Shown here: positions 1 through 10,121 of the stretch, piece by piece
Layout of the letters: the number at the start of each line of letters is the position of its first letter
Numbering within the stretch: the stretch's first letter is position 1
From: Prionace glauca
Lineage: Eukaryota; Chordata; Chondrichthyes; Carcharhiniformes; Carcharhinidae
Length of the DNA stretch: 64,000 nt
Assembly (NCBI GenBank): GCA_037974335.1
Contig: CM075734.1
Coordinates: 25,942,000-26,005,999, forward strand
Reading direction: 5' to 3'
Notes under the pieces: generated by a model
Told to the model about the DNA's origin: nothing
Seen by the model: only the letters and a program-made list of their open reading frames with translations
Databases searched by the model: none
Translations under genes and position numbers: made by a program

Positions 1-1720
1 GAACCGTAATGTGACTACCAGACAGTTAAGGAACAACTATGCCGACAAGACTATCAAAGAACATACTCCAGGAGGGTATAGTTGCCAGTTGACAGATTAC
101 TGCAAGATCTTTCAAAAGTCACAGCCACAGCAATGCGTCAGGAACAGGCAAAATGCACAGGAAGGAAGCCAAGGTTGGTACCTGAGTGAAACATGCAGGT
201 ATCCCCTCTTCCAGAGACAGGGACACTACAATTGAATTGTATTGTACCAATGACATAACCCGATAATGGTGGATTTATTAGTGAATGGTTATCTATTGAG
301 GATGGAGGTGAACAGGAGAGCCACAGTTCCATTATCAGTAATCCAACTCCTGAGGTTGGAAGATACAAAGGCCAGGGCTAGCCACCTACACAGCGGCTCC
401 TTTACAAATAAGAAGCACCCACTGACTTATAGACAGTAATCAGCTCATCTCCCAAGCTTTGTTGTAAGAGGACACAGACTTAGGCCTTATGAGGAGAGAT
501 TGGCTCCAGCAGATTCCGCTCAACTGGTGGGAAATCTTCAGACTAGGCATGGGGTGACTGTACAATGTTATCAGTAGATATCCTAAAGTTTTGCAGGAGG
601 GCGTGGGGAAAATAGGAGGAGCCAAAGCTTAAATCTATGTTGACCCCAATGCTGCACCTGGATACTTCAGAACCAGGCCAGTCCCTTTCTCCACGCTGGA
701 GAAGATAGAAACTGAACTAGCGCGCCTGGAAAACTTGGGCAAAATAAGAGCAATTTGCAAAATGGGCTGCGCCTGTAGTTCCTGTTCTTAAGCCTGACAA
801 GTCAGTTCATCTTTACAGAGTCTATAAACTGATGGTCAATTGGGTCTCCAAACTCTAAGTACGCTGTGCCCCAGATCGAAAATCTGAACACCAAATTAAC
901 GGGTAATCTCTAAATTAGACATGAGCCACACCTACCTATAGCTTGAATTGGACAAATCCTCCCAGAAATAGGTGATAATCAACACACATGAAGGACTTTC
1001 TGAGAATACCTGTTTGGCTCTAGGGTCCCATTGGCATGTGCTTTCTTCCAGAGTTATGAATAACATCCTTCAAGGGCTACCCTATGTAGCAGCACACTTA
1101 GATAATGTCTTGGTCACAGGGGCTTCAGAACAGGAACACTTGGCTAGCCTAGACAAAGTCTGCAGTGATTTTCCATGGCAGGAGGTTGTTTAAAAAGGAA
1201 GAAATGCATTTTCCGGGTGACTGAAGTAACCTATTATACCAGGCTGCTGAGTGGATGGTAAGAGGTTACATCCGGTAGATGATTAAATAAAGAGCATCAA
1301 GGAGACACCGTCCCCAAGGAACATCACAGAGTTCAAATCCTTCCTAAAGTTGGTCAATTATTATGGAAAATTTATCCCAAATTTGGCTGCCATGAAGGCC
1401 CCACTATGAAAAAATCTATAGATGGTTTTGGGAAGTGCCACTGGCAGAGGGTTTTTCTAAGGCTAAACATCAGTTACTGTCATCCAATTTACTGACCCAT
1501 TTTGACCCTAAGAGAGAACTTATTCTAGCCTGTGACACTTGCTCATACAGGGTTGTTACAGTGCTGTCACATCGCTGGATAGATAGGACACAGGAACCCA
1601 TCGCATATGCCTCCAGGATCCTTAAATAAACACCCCTTCCGAAGTCATTGTGGAGAAGTAAGATCACATGACAAGTGACCATTTTAAAGTTCCTGTATGT
1701 CTTTGAGAACTGAGAACTTC
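1..1720 (+). mobile_element. Ty3/gypsy LTR retrotransposon fossil (pol part)
   Basis: Plus-strand conceptual translation shows scattered gypsy-type pol blocks in the expected order: a reverse-transcriptase entry region near 640-860, an RT palm stretch near 1080-1170, and an RNase H-like stretch near 1435-1630 (LILACD then YASRILK). It is a fossil: clearly broken, with many breaks (more than five), and looks old. No flanking LTR could be identified inside the window, so the element probably starts to the left. Confidence 0.75.
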
Positions 1721-1911
1721 TCAAAGTGGTGAGAAGCAGGTTCCTCCAGGCAAAACAGCCATCTGCTCACCTAGCCTGTCTTTGCTGGAAGATCTTGTAC
1801 CATTGCCTACAGAACCAGTAAAGTCTCAGCGTATACCTCTTCTCGTAGTGTCAGCAGCAACTGAAAAATGAATAATACAATCCCAATCTTCAGCCAACTG
1901 AACTTGAGTTT

Positions 1912-2222
1912 AAAGTTTATTTATTATTGTCACAAGTAAGCTTACATTGACATTGCAATGAAGTTACTGTGAAAACCCACTAATCACCACAATCCAGTGC
2001 CTGGATTCTTCCAGTTTGGAAGAATTTAGCATGGTCAAAGCACCTAACCACTATGTCTTTTTGACTGTGGGAAGAAACTGGAGCACCCAGAGGAAACCAA
2101 CGCAGACACGGGAAGAATATGCAGACTCTTTACAGACAGTGACCCAAGCCTGGAATTGAACCCAGGTCCCTGACACTGCGAGGTAGCAGTGCTAATCACT
2201 GTCCCATCATATCGCCCATTTG
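1912..2222 (-). repeat. V-SINE (HE1-like), minus strand
   Basis: The plus strand shows the reversed element. A LINE-like tail (aagtttatttattattgtca, then the aatgaagttactgtgaaa block) is followed by the conserved V domain (gggaagaaactggagcaccc) and a tRNA-like head ending near the gctaatcactgtcccat stretch. The family layout (tRNA head, V domain, LINE-related 3' tail) is established for V-SINEs such as HE1 and DANA. The exact subfamily is inferred. Confidence 0.8.
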
Positions 2223-2727
2223 AATACCAACGTGAAAGAATTCTTCATTAGATTTTGGTTTTGGGCTCCAGAACACACGTGAACTAATATTCATTTTGGT
2301 ATCCTTGTCTTTTTTCTGTCCCCTTCTTCTGCATGTAAGTGTGTGTGCTGGAATGGGACATTGAGGACATCTCTCACCCAGTTTCTTGAATATGAAATAA
2401 ATATAAACTTCTGAGTTAATCCTAACTTGAGTTTGCCATGGATTATTAATTGGATCACAGAAAAATCCAAAGGGTGTTTTAAAAATTCAAAACACCTTCT
2501 GCCAACGGCCAGGTGGTAAGAGGAAATAGATATAGCTTTGCCTGTCGATCTGCTGTCGTAATATGATGGATCATCCTTCAGCCTTCTCTCTTTGTTGTCT
2601 TCAGTGTGCCAAGAACTCTCTTGTTTCTTTGTGTTTCAAACTGACAGCACAATTCAAAACGCAGACTGGTTAAAAAATTTTAAATTTTGACCATCCTAGA
2701 ATGGTCAGCAGAGACCTGACTAATTTA

Positions 2728-2905
2728 AGAACATAAGAACATAAGAAATAGGAGCAGGAGTAGGCCATCTGGCCCCTCGAGCCTGCCCCGCCATTCAATA
2801 AGATCATGGCTGATCTGTCGTGACTCAGTTCCACCTTCCAGCCCTCTCCCCATAACCCTTAATCCCTTCTCTTATCAAAAACCCATCAACCCGTTTCTTA
2901 ATTTA
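2728..2905 (-). mobile_element. CR1-clade LINE, 3' tail only
   Basis: The sequence is nearly identical, in reverse, to the 3' end of the CR1 copies at 42.6-43.96 kb and 52.3-54.07 kb, including the terminal ttatgttctta run and the tail segment ending in tggcctactcctgctcctat. The insertion is severely 5'-truncated and young. Confidence 0.85.
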
Positions 2906-2999
2906 AGGGTATCGTGATGACGTGACTTGAGCCTGAGTGATATCCGTAATAACCCCCATGAGCTGCATAGGGAATTTCTAATTGATCTCTGTCTGGGGC

Positions 3000-4170
3000 T
3001 CGTTCAATATGAGTTCCCTTGGTACCGTCAATGCCCTGCCCCCAGGTGGAACTCGGCACTGGAGCCCTTTATAAGGCAGATACCAGAATGGGTCTGCAGG
3101 ACTATTGTCCTGCTTGGGACTTGTATGAGAAATGTTGTCCAGGTTAGGACTCGTGTGTCCTAGAAGGCAAAATCCCAGACAGCGAAACCCCAGACGGCAT
3201 AACCTTGGAGGCGAAACCTGAAAGGTGGCAGATAATTTAACTGACAATGGACCCCATTTTCATTGGGAGCTTATTTGCTGCTATATTAAGGAAAGTATAT
3301 TTTTGTTGATATTGTGATTATATCAGCTTGTTGTCTTAATAATTCATCATTGTGTAATTATTATGTATTTAGACTGCAATGTATTTGGATTATTTTTTAA
3401 ATAAAAAGGAAAGTTGAGACTAATGTTGTACGCCACTAAGTAATGGCTTTGTGTTTTACAATAAATACCATTTTTTCCAGTTAAGTTTCCTGAATTATTG
3501 CATTGGCGACGAGGAAAGTTCTAGATAATCCTACCTTTCAATGAACCTGGTAAAGCTTAACGGGAGATTTTAAAATGCTGCTATTCAAAAAATTGGAATC
3601 ATAAAAATTGGAATCATGTGGAGGATTAGCCCTAGTGTGCTGAATGAGTTAAATATTCCTTCTTCTAGGAAAATATGAGATAGAAAAAAGCGACTGGCAA
3701 AAAGTCATCCCGCTGATTGCTTGTGGGACCCCAGCTTTCAACATCATAAAGAATTTAACCTACCCTGCAGCCCCAGATTCAGGATCCGTGAATGAACTGA
3801 TAGATTTGATAGTGAATCCTAAATCATCTGTTATATTGCAGCGCTACAGGTACAACACAGCAAATAGCCATTCTGGGGAGCCAGTTACAGAATTCTTTAC
3901 AAGATTACAGGAATTGGTGGAACACCAAGACCGACCTGCAGTAACAAAACCATATGGAGGCATCCTCGTTCAAAGCACTGGCTCCTCCTGGCTCATCTCA
4001 TTGTTCAAATCAATGGTCTAACTGATATCTGCATCAGTTGATCCATGTGGACAACAGATGCCAGCTGGATGGATCATCGATATGTAATTTCAACAAGTTG
4101 ACACCTCATTTTCAGACATGCCTAATGGAAATACTCCTAGCCATGAGGTTACAGATTGTTGCCAAATACA
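3000..4170 (+). mobile_element. Ty3/gypsy fossil: LTR-like leader and gag start
   Basis: An LTR-like AT-rich stretch with an AATAAA near 3460 is followed near 3505 by the ttggcgacgagga-type sequence commonly seen just inside gypsy LTRs. A gag-like reading follows at about 3790-3960 (SVILQRYRYNTAN, then EFFTRLQEL). The element is a broken fossil with several breaks. The left edge is uncertain, and it may or may not belong to the same insertion as the pol fragment at the window start. Confidence 0.6.
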
Positions 4171-4544
4171 ATTCTGCTACTGCTGATGGCCCACAGGGTC
4201 CCATGGATTCCTAATTTTGAGCTGCTAAATCTGCTCTGAATCTATCCCATTTAGCACAGTGGTACTGCCAGATGAATGGTACCCTCAAGGTGAAGGTGGG
4301 GCTTTGTCTCCACAAATAACATTTACTAACACAGACACGCAGCAGGTAGATTGACAAAAGTGAGATTATATAGGTTTCACTCTGTGTTTCGCACCACCTG
4401 CCACAGGCCCAGTCTGGCTGATAAGTGCATCAGAACACTGCCAGCTCTGTCAACAATGGTGCTGCCATAAGTTAAGTTATGATATGGCGAATATGACAAT
4501 GTCAGCCCAGCTAAACCAGTACAAAAACTGAAGCATTTACAGTA

Positions 4545-4785
4545 TTAGAGTCTGGAGTCACATATAGGCCAGACATGGTAAGAAAGGCAGATTTCTCCAC
4601 AAGTGAACTGGATGGATTTTTTTAAGAGGACTGGTGATTTCATGATCATTATTAATGAGACGAGCTTTTCATTTCACATTTATTAATTAATTAGCTGCCC
4701 TCATGGGACGTGTACTCATTGGTGCAGGCCTCTAGATTATTAGTCCAGTAACATTGCCACTGTGCTACCACCCCCTCTGGCATAG
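4545..4785 (-). repeat. tRNA-headed SINE (second family), minus strand
   Basis: It contains the ggagtcacatataggccaga block, the tcatgatcatta block, and a reversed tRNA-like head (attagtccagtaacattgcc). The same blocks recur at 17.16-17.8, 25.1-25.47 and 59.26-59.59 kb. Confidence 0.65.
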
Positions 4786-4799
4786 CCAGGTCCCACAAA

Positions 4800-4960
4800 C
4801 AGTAGTGAGATAATGACCTGATTATCTGATGTTACTGGAGGGATAAATATTGTGCAGGGGGGACTGTGTCATGCGAGACTTAGATGGGGATTTAGATGGT
4901 ATCTCCAACAAACGTCATCAGTACTGCACTAAAATGCCAACCTAGAATAAATGGTCAAGT
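4800..4960 (-). repeat. Fragment of the 7.9-kb-type SINE
   Basis: It shares gataatgacctgattatctg, gagggataaatattg and cagtactgcactaaaatgcc blocks with the longer copy at 7908-8335. It is old and partial. Confidence 0.5.
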
Positions 4961-5644
4961 CTCTAGATAGACGTAGAGACAGACAAGTAGACAGAGAAAG
5001 ATAAAGGGTTATGACAAGGTAAATCCTGATAAATTGTTTCCATTGGTCAGTAAAATGGCCACAAATCACAAAAGGGTACGGGACATTAGAAAAGTTAACC
5101 ACATGACATGTGATTAAAATATGAAAATTTGTTGGAATTAAGTGTATAAATTCTTATAATTTGTGAACTGCTTCAAAAAGTGTAACCAGGAGACTGGCGT
5201 TGGACCAAATAGATCCCAATACTCCAGCATAGACCTAATGAGCCCAAAAGTCTCTTTCTGTGTTGTCAGGTTCTGAGACTGTAACTCAGATCATCTTTGG
5301 GGTGTAATCAGGACAACATTTTTTGAGGATTGCTCTAAATTTTGGGATATGATTCCAATTTGAGTTACACACAATCAGGTGCAGTGGCTGATGGATTTGT
5401 TAGCAATGTATTTAAAAAATCATCACCTTTGAGCAATTCAATCTTATTAAGCGAATGCAAAGCACAAGGTTAGGATGCCACAGACAAGCTGATACAATCC
5501 GCTGCACTGTAAAAGTTCTGTCCCCAGTTACTACAAAATGTGAAAAGGATAACATTGGAAATGCATTATTGGTCTTCAACACACAGACTGGCCTTCTATA
5601 TCGTTAATTGCTTTTTAATCATTCAATAAATTTATATTTAAAAG

Positions 5645-5835
5645 GGGAGTATGTTAGCTCAGTTGGCTGATTTGTTATGCAGAGCAGCGCCAACAGTGTG
5701 GGTTCAATTCCCACTACCTGAGGTTATTCATGAAGTCTTCTGATCCTCAGATTAAATCACCAGCAGTCAGCTTTCAAAGGGGAGAGCAGCCTATGGTCAT
5801 CTGGAACTACGGTGACTTGACCATACCTATTTAAA
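5645..5835 (+). repeat. tRNA-headed SINE (third family)
   Basis: A tRNA-like head has an A-box region (tagctcagttggctg) and a B-box region (gggttcaattcccac). It is followed by a non-tRNA body with the ggggagagcagcctatggtc block. The body is characteristic of a SINE, not a tRNA gene. Confidence 0.65.
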
Positions 5836-6057
5836 AGCTTCTACAACAGACAATGTTTGTGAATGGAATGGACTTGCATGGGTGGTGCGATGAAAGGCTA
5901 CTCCTCTCCTTTTCCAACCCCCAGATCAGGGTCTCTCTTGCAATCCATGCTGATATTCCTTGATCATTGTTTTAATTAGAAAAGGAAACTCACAGTGGGC
6001 GCTTTTGTCTTTTTAGGCAGTCCATCAAGAATCACTTTATTGTAAAATCATTATTAA

Positions 6058-6270
6058 AAAGCAGACAATGAAAAAATCAAAACAGACCGGAGCATCAGGA
6101 CCAAGAGTTTCAGTGGGAAGGAAGCTTCGCGTCGTAGTAACAATGAGCTGGCTGATTCAAGCACCAGCAATCTGATTCTCCTTAACAGACAGGAGAAACT
6201 GGAGGTAAATAGCTTAAATTCTTTCAAAAGGAAAGGTGAGTACATGAAAGAAAAAAGGATAAAAAGCTAA
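6058..6270 (+). other. Coding-like open stretch, unidentified
   Basis: A 70-codon open frame reads like soluble protein, rich in Ser, Asn, Lys and Arg (for example RTKSFSGKEASRRSNNELAD, then LILLNRQEKLEV). Two good donor sites lie inside it, after 6204 (ggag|gtaaat) and after 6235 (gaaag|gtgagt). A pyrimidine-rich acceptor-like site (gtctttttag) lies upstream near 6017, but a stop separates it from this frame. I do not recognise the protein. It could be an exon, an exon relic or chance. Confidence 0.2.
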
Positions 6271-6495
6271 CCTGAAAAAGCTGATAAGAGGTATATAGAG
6301 TGAGAGGTTTGTGTGGAACACCAACTCATTGGGCTCAAATACCTGTTCCTGTGTTGTATATTCTCAGCAATTCTTTGTAAAAATCCAAACTTATCTAAGA
6401 ATAATCTATCAATACCTGGTATATTCTTCACAATAATGTGAGGAAGTGACCAATCTCAGCAGGTGTAAGAAATCAGCAAATATTTCTAGAATTTT

Positions 6496-6712
6496 AAGTT
6501 TAAGTTCTTTAAGTTTATTATTAGCATCACAAGTAAGGCTTACATTAACACTGCAATGAAGTTACTGTGAAAATCACTAATGACCACACTCCAGTGTTTG
6601 TTCAAGTACACTAAAGGACAATTTAGAAGGGCCAATGCACCTAACCTGCATGTCTTTCAGACTGTGGGAGGAAACCAGAACATCCAGAGGAAACCTATGT
6701 AGTCACAGGTTA
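6496..6712 (-). repeat. V-SINE (HE1-like), minus strand, truncated
   Basis: The tail (gcaatgaagttactgtgaaa) and V domain (ctgtgggaggaaaccagaac) are present. The tRNA-like head is missing at the right end. Confidence 0.75.
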
Positions 6713-6875
6713 GAGGTTAAATCAGTGCCTTTGCAAAAAAATGATGAAATCTCTCCATCCGTTACTGTTTCCTCAAGTGGGTTTTGCATCAATAGAAGAA
6801 AGATCGTTAGAAGTAAGCCCAGGAAAGGATAAGTAGTACTCAGATTTTAAAACATTTGCAAATATAGGAAATCTA

Positions 6876-7165
6876 AAAGAAAAACAGAAAGTGCTGGAAA
6901 CACACAGCAGGTCAGTCACTGTGGTTGAAGAGACAGATAGGAGTTGAATTCTTGGCAAGCTGATGCACTCGAAACCTCACTTCTCTTTTCCAAATGCTAA
7001 CTGACCTACTGGCTGGAATTTTACCATCCACCTGCCACGGGAACCGTACCAGGTGAGGGGCGGACAATGGGAAGGTCCGTTGACCATGGGCGGGATTTTA
7101 CAGTTTCAGGATGAACGAGGCCATAAAATCCTGCCCACTGTTTTTCCAGCATTTACTGATTAATA
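6876..7165. repeat. Penelope-like terminal repeat remnant with a nested insert
   Basis: An end-type sequence (aaaacagaaagtgctggaaa) at 6882 and its inverse (tttttccagcatttactg) near 7141-7158 match the ends of the Penelope-like element at 50.87-51.86 kb in style. Between them, about 7015-7140 is a different GC-richer dispersed repeat (block gggcgggattttacagtttc). It is a fossil and broken. Confidence 0.45.
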
Positions 7166-7907
7166 TTGTGTCAGAATGGTTGAAAAATGTACCAATAACA
7201 ATTGCACTTATTTTATTATTGAAATGACCTTAAAAGGCAAGACCAGGAAACTTCTGTCAATGACATAAGCTTAATTTTGTATTTTTAAGTTTCTACGTGA
7301 ACTATTTCCTCAATTTCAGCACCACTGACAATTCCTGTAATCATCCTTATGTTCCCTACAATCTGGAGTGCATCTCTCCTTGCTCAATGTCTAAGTAAAT
7401 AACAGAGATCAGGAAGCTTAACAGAGAATCTTATGCTGTATACTGGCTCATGGAAGGTTTCATATACTAACTCCCTGATGTCTCCCTTTTCCAAACACAG
7501 AGTGAATATACATTGTTAACTGGAATTCCTTTAGATTCTGAACCAACAACTGATTTGATTCACAAACATAGCAGGAGAATAACAAAGAGAATTTTCAGCT
7601 CAACTACACTTAGGAGCATAGCATTATACAGTTTGCTGTGTTTGTGCCCTGCTCCTTCCCCGTGGAGCTGACAATCCCTCTTTTCAATTATTTATCCAAA
7701 TCCCTTTTGCCAGATATTTCTGAACATGACTCCTTCACCCTCCATTCCAGATTGGAACTCACTGCACAAAATAAATTTCTCCTTGTGCTCCCAATTATCT
7801 AGACCCTGGGACCTCTGATTTCTAACCGTCCTGCCAGTGAAAGCAGTATATCACACACTGCTCTAACAAGAAGGATTCATTGGTCTCTCTCTAAGAGCCA
7901 AAGGGAA

Positions 7908-8335
7908 AGAAAGACTTGCATTTAAACAGCGCCTTTCATCTTAAGGTGCTATACAGTAAATTTAGTACTTTTGAATGCCATCACTGTTGTAATGTAGAAA
8001 ATATGGCAACCAGTATGCGCACAGCAAGCTCCAACAAAAAGCATGGGGATAATCTGGTATTTTTGAGATATTGATTGAGGGGTAACTATTGACCAGGGAG
8101 CGAAGGATAACTCCCCTGTTATTCTTCAAAATAATACCATGGAATCTTTTACCATGGGGTTGGTGGGGTCTTAGTTTAACATCTCATCTGAAAGGTGACA
8201 CCTCTGACAGTGAAACACTCCTCAATACTGCACTAGAGTGTCAACCTAGACTTCTGTGCACAAGTCCTGGGGTGAGACATGAACACACACTCTTCTGACT
8301 CAGTGGCAAACATGCTAACAATTAAGTCATGGCTG
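7908..8335 (-). repeat. tRNA-headed SINE (fourth family), minus strand
   Basis: The plus strand starts with aaagacttgcatttaaacag and ends with a reversed tRNA-like head (tgactcagtggcaaacatgc). In between are the ggataactcccctgttattc and taacatctcatctgaaaggt blocks. Diverged relatives occur at 4.8 and 44.6 kb. Confidence 0.7.
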
Positions 8336-8496
8336 GCGCAATTCCCCGGTTATCAATGAAGGATTCATGAGAATTTAAACTAATATGTAGATGGCTCAGG
8401 GTGATAGTCATGGTCTAAAAGTACAGCTCTTGTCCAGGTTACAGAGATTTGTGCAGGTGGATTCCGGTCTGATATTCTGGCTCAAAGTCTTCCTGA

Positions 8497-8960
8497 AATG
8501 TAAGAACATAAGGTAAGAATGTAAGAAATGTGGCCTTTGAATCTGTTCCAGTATTCAGTAGGTCATGGCTGATCTGATCTTGGCCTCAGTCTGTTTCCCT
8601 GTAGTTTAACAGTCTGTCTATTTTAGTCTTGAATATCAGTCTCCATGGCTTCCCAAGGTAGAGAATCTGAGAGGTTCACAAGCCCCAGATAAGAAATTCC
8701 TCCTCATCTTGTGTTAAAGGGGCAACAGTGATTCTGAAACTATGCTTCTGTTTTAGACTCCCCCACGAGTGGAAACATCCTCCCAAGCATTAACCCTGTC
8801 AATCCCCTTTGGAATCTTATAAGTTTCAATCAAATTACCTCTTATTCTTCTAAACTCCAATGAATCTAGGCCCAGCCTTCCCAATATTTTCCTCATAAGA
8901 CAACCATTTAATCACAGGAATCAACCAAGTGAACCTTCTCTGAAATCCTTCCAATACCAC
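8497..8960 (-). mobile_element. CR1-clade LINE 3' end, old copy
   Basis: The reversed tail (catggctgatctgatcttgg) is followed by the reversed end of the reverse-transcriptase ORF (ttcttctaaactccaatgaa, the antisense of the conserved LEFRR block). It is heavily diverged and 5'-truncated. Confidence 0.75.
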
Positions 8961-9000
8961 CCTTAACCGGAGACCAAAGCTGTAATGTTTAAGGTTATTG

Positions 9001-9275
9001 AAGTTTTAAGTTTATTTATTAGTGCCACAGGTAGGCTTACCTTAACATTGCAATGAAATTACTGTGAAAATTCCCCAGTTGCCATATTCTGACACCTGTT
9101 CAGGTACATAGAGGGAGAATTGAGCATGGCCAATGCATCTAAGTAGCACGTCTTTCAAACTGTAGGAGGAAACCGGAGCACCCAGAGGAAATCCGCAGAC
9201 ACGGGGAGAATGTGAAGACTCCGCAGAGACAGTGACCCAAGCTGGGAATTGAACCCAGGTCCTGGCATTGTATCT
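9001..9275 (-). repeat. V-SINE (HE1-like), minus strand
   Basis: It carries the tail (caatgaaattactgtgaaaa), the V domain (gtaggaggaaaccggagcac) and the tRNA-side sequence gaattgaacccaggtcc. Confidence 0.8.
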
Positions 9276-9983
9276 AGAGGATTTGTCAGGCTTGTGTTCC
9301 ATGATTTTGCCTCGTACTTTATTTCACCTGTTTAAAGTCCCTCCCTCCTATTAGCTCTCCAGCATTGGGAGACCATGGGCCATCCTTAACTGGACAGTGA
9401 GTGAGTTCTCTGGCCATTTCTTGGAAAATCATGTCAGTTGACTATTTCTGACACCATAGGGCACTGGGGTCCAGATCTGATCCCGGTGTTGGGATCCTGA
9501 TCCCACTTAGCCCATGCAATCATAATTCTCTCTATCTCATTCCGTGGATATTGTTCTATTTTGGCATTACTTTGTCCATAAAATCAAACATCAGAACAGG
9601 GGGCTGAATTATCTTTTCTTAAACAGCTCACAAGTCAGAGCACTGAAGGTTAGAGTAGACAACGAGAGTTATACAAACACCAATGCATTTTCCATCCAAT
9701 AATTGACATGGAAAGAAAATCAGGATCAGTCCTGTTGGGGATGAGTCAAATTTGCCTTGTCGGTCAACGATTTGTGTTCAGCCCAAGTGAGTTTTAACAT
9801 TCAGATGGCAAAGGAAAAATCCACACCAATGGGCATTATTTATTGGCAAGATCCTATATAAATTTATAACATATATATACACACAAGATCTCTATATACC
9901 TAGATTTTATCTTTATATTTACTATATATGTGTTATACATAGAATATAAGCAGACAGCAGGAAGGCAGTGAAGCTAATCTTAC

Positions 9984-10121
9984 CAGTCTCAGTGGGAAAG
10001 GAAGAAGTTGTTTTCTTGCAGATAAGAATAGTAGCAACAATAATTAAAAGCAAGGATCCCACAATAGAAAGAATCCACAGCAGAATGATTATCCCTGGGC
10101 TTTGGCTGGACTTCGCTGCTT
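9984..10121 (-). CDS. Gene A exon 5: transmembrane segment
   Basis: A short stalk (EAAKSSQSPG) is followed by about 22 hydrophobic residues (IIILLWILSIVGSLLLIIVA) and a stop-transfer KK (ICKKTTSS). No charged residue lies in the membrane, so pairing with an ITAM adaptor through a TM charge is not indicated. The exon is phase 1-1. The LLLII and KKTTSS blocks match gene B. Confidence 0.85.

Noticed and set aside
5645-5720. Possible tRNA gene with A- and B-box-like sequences.
   Set aside because: The sequence continues into a SINE body and does not fold as a complete cloverleaf by eye.
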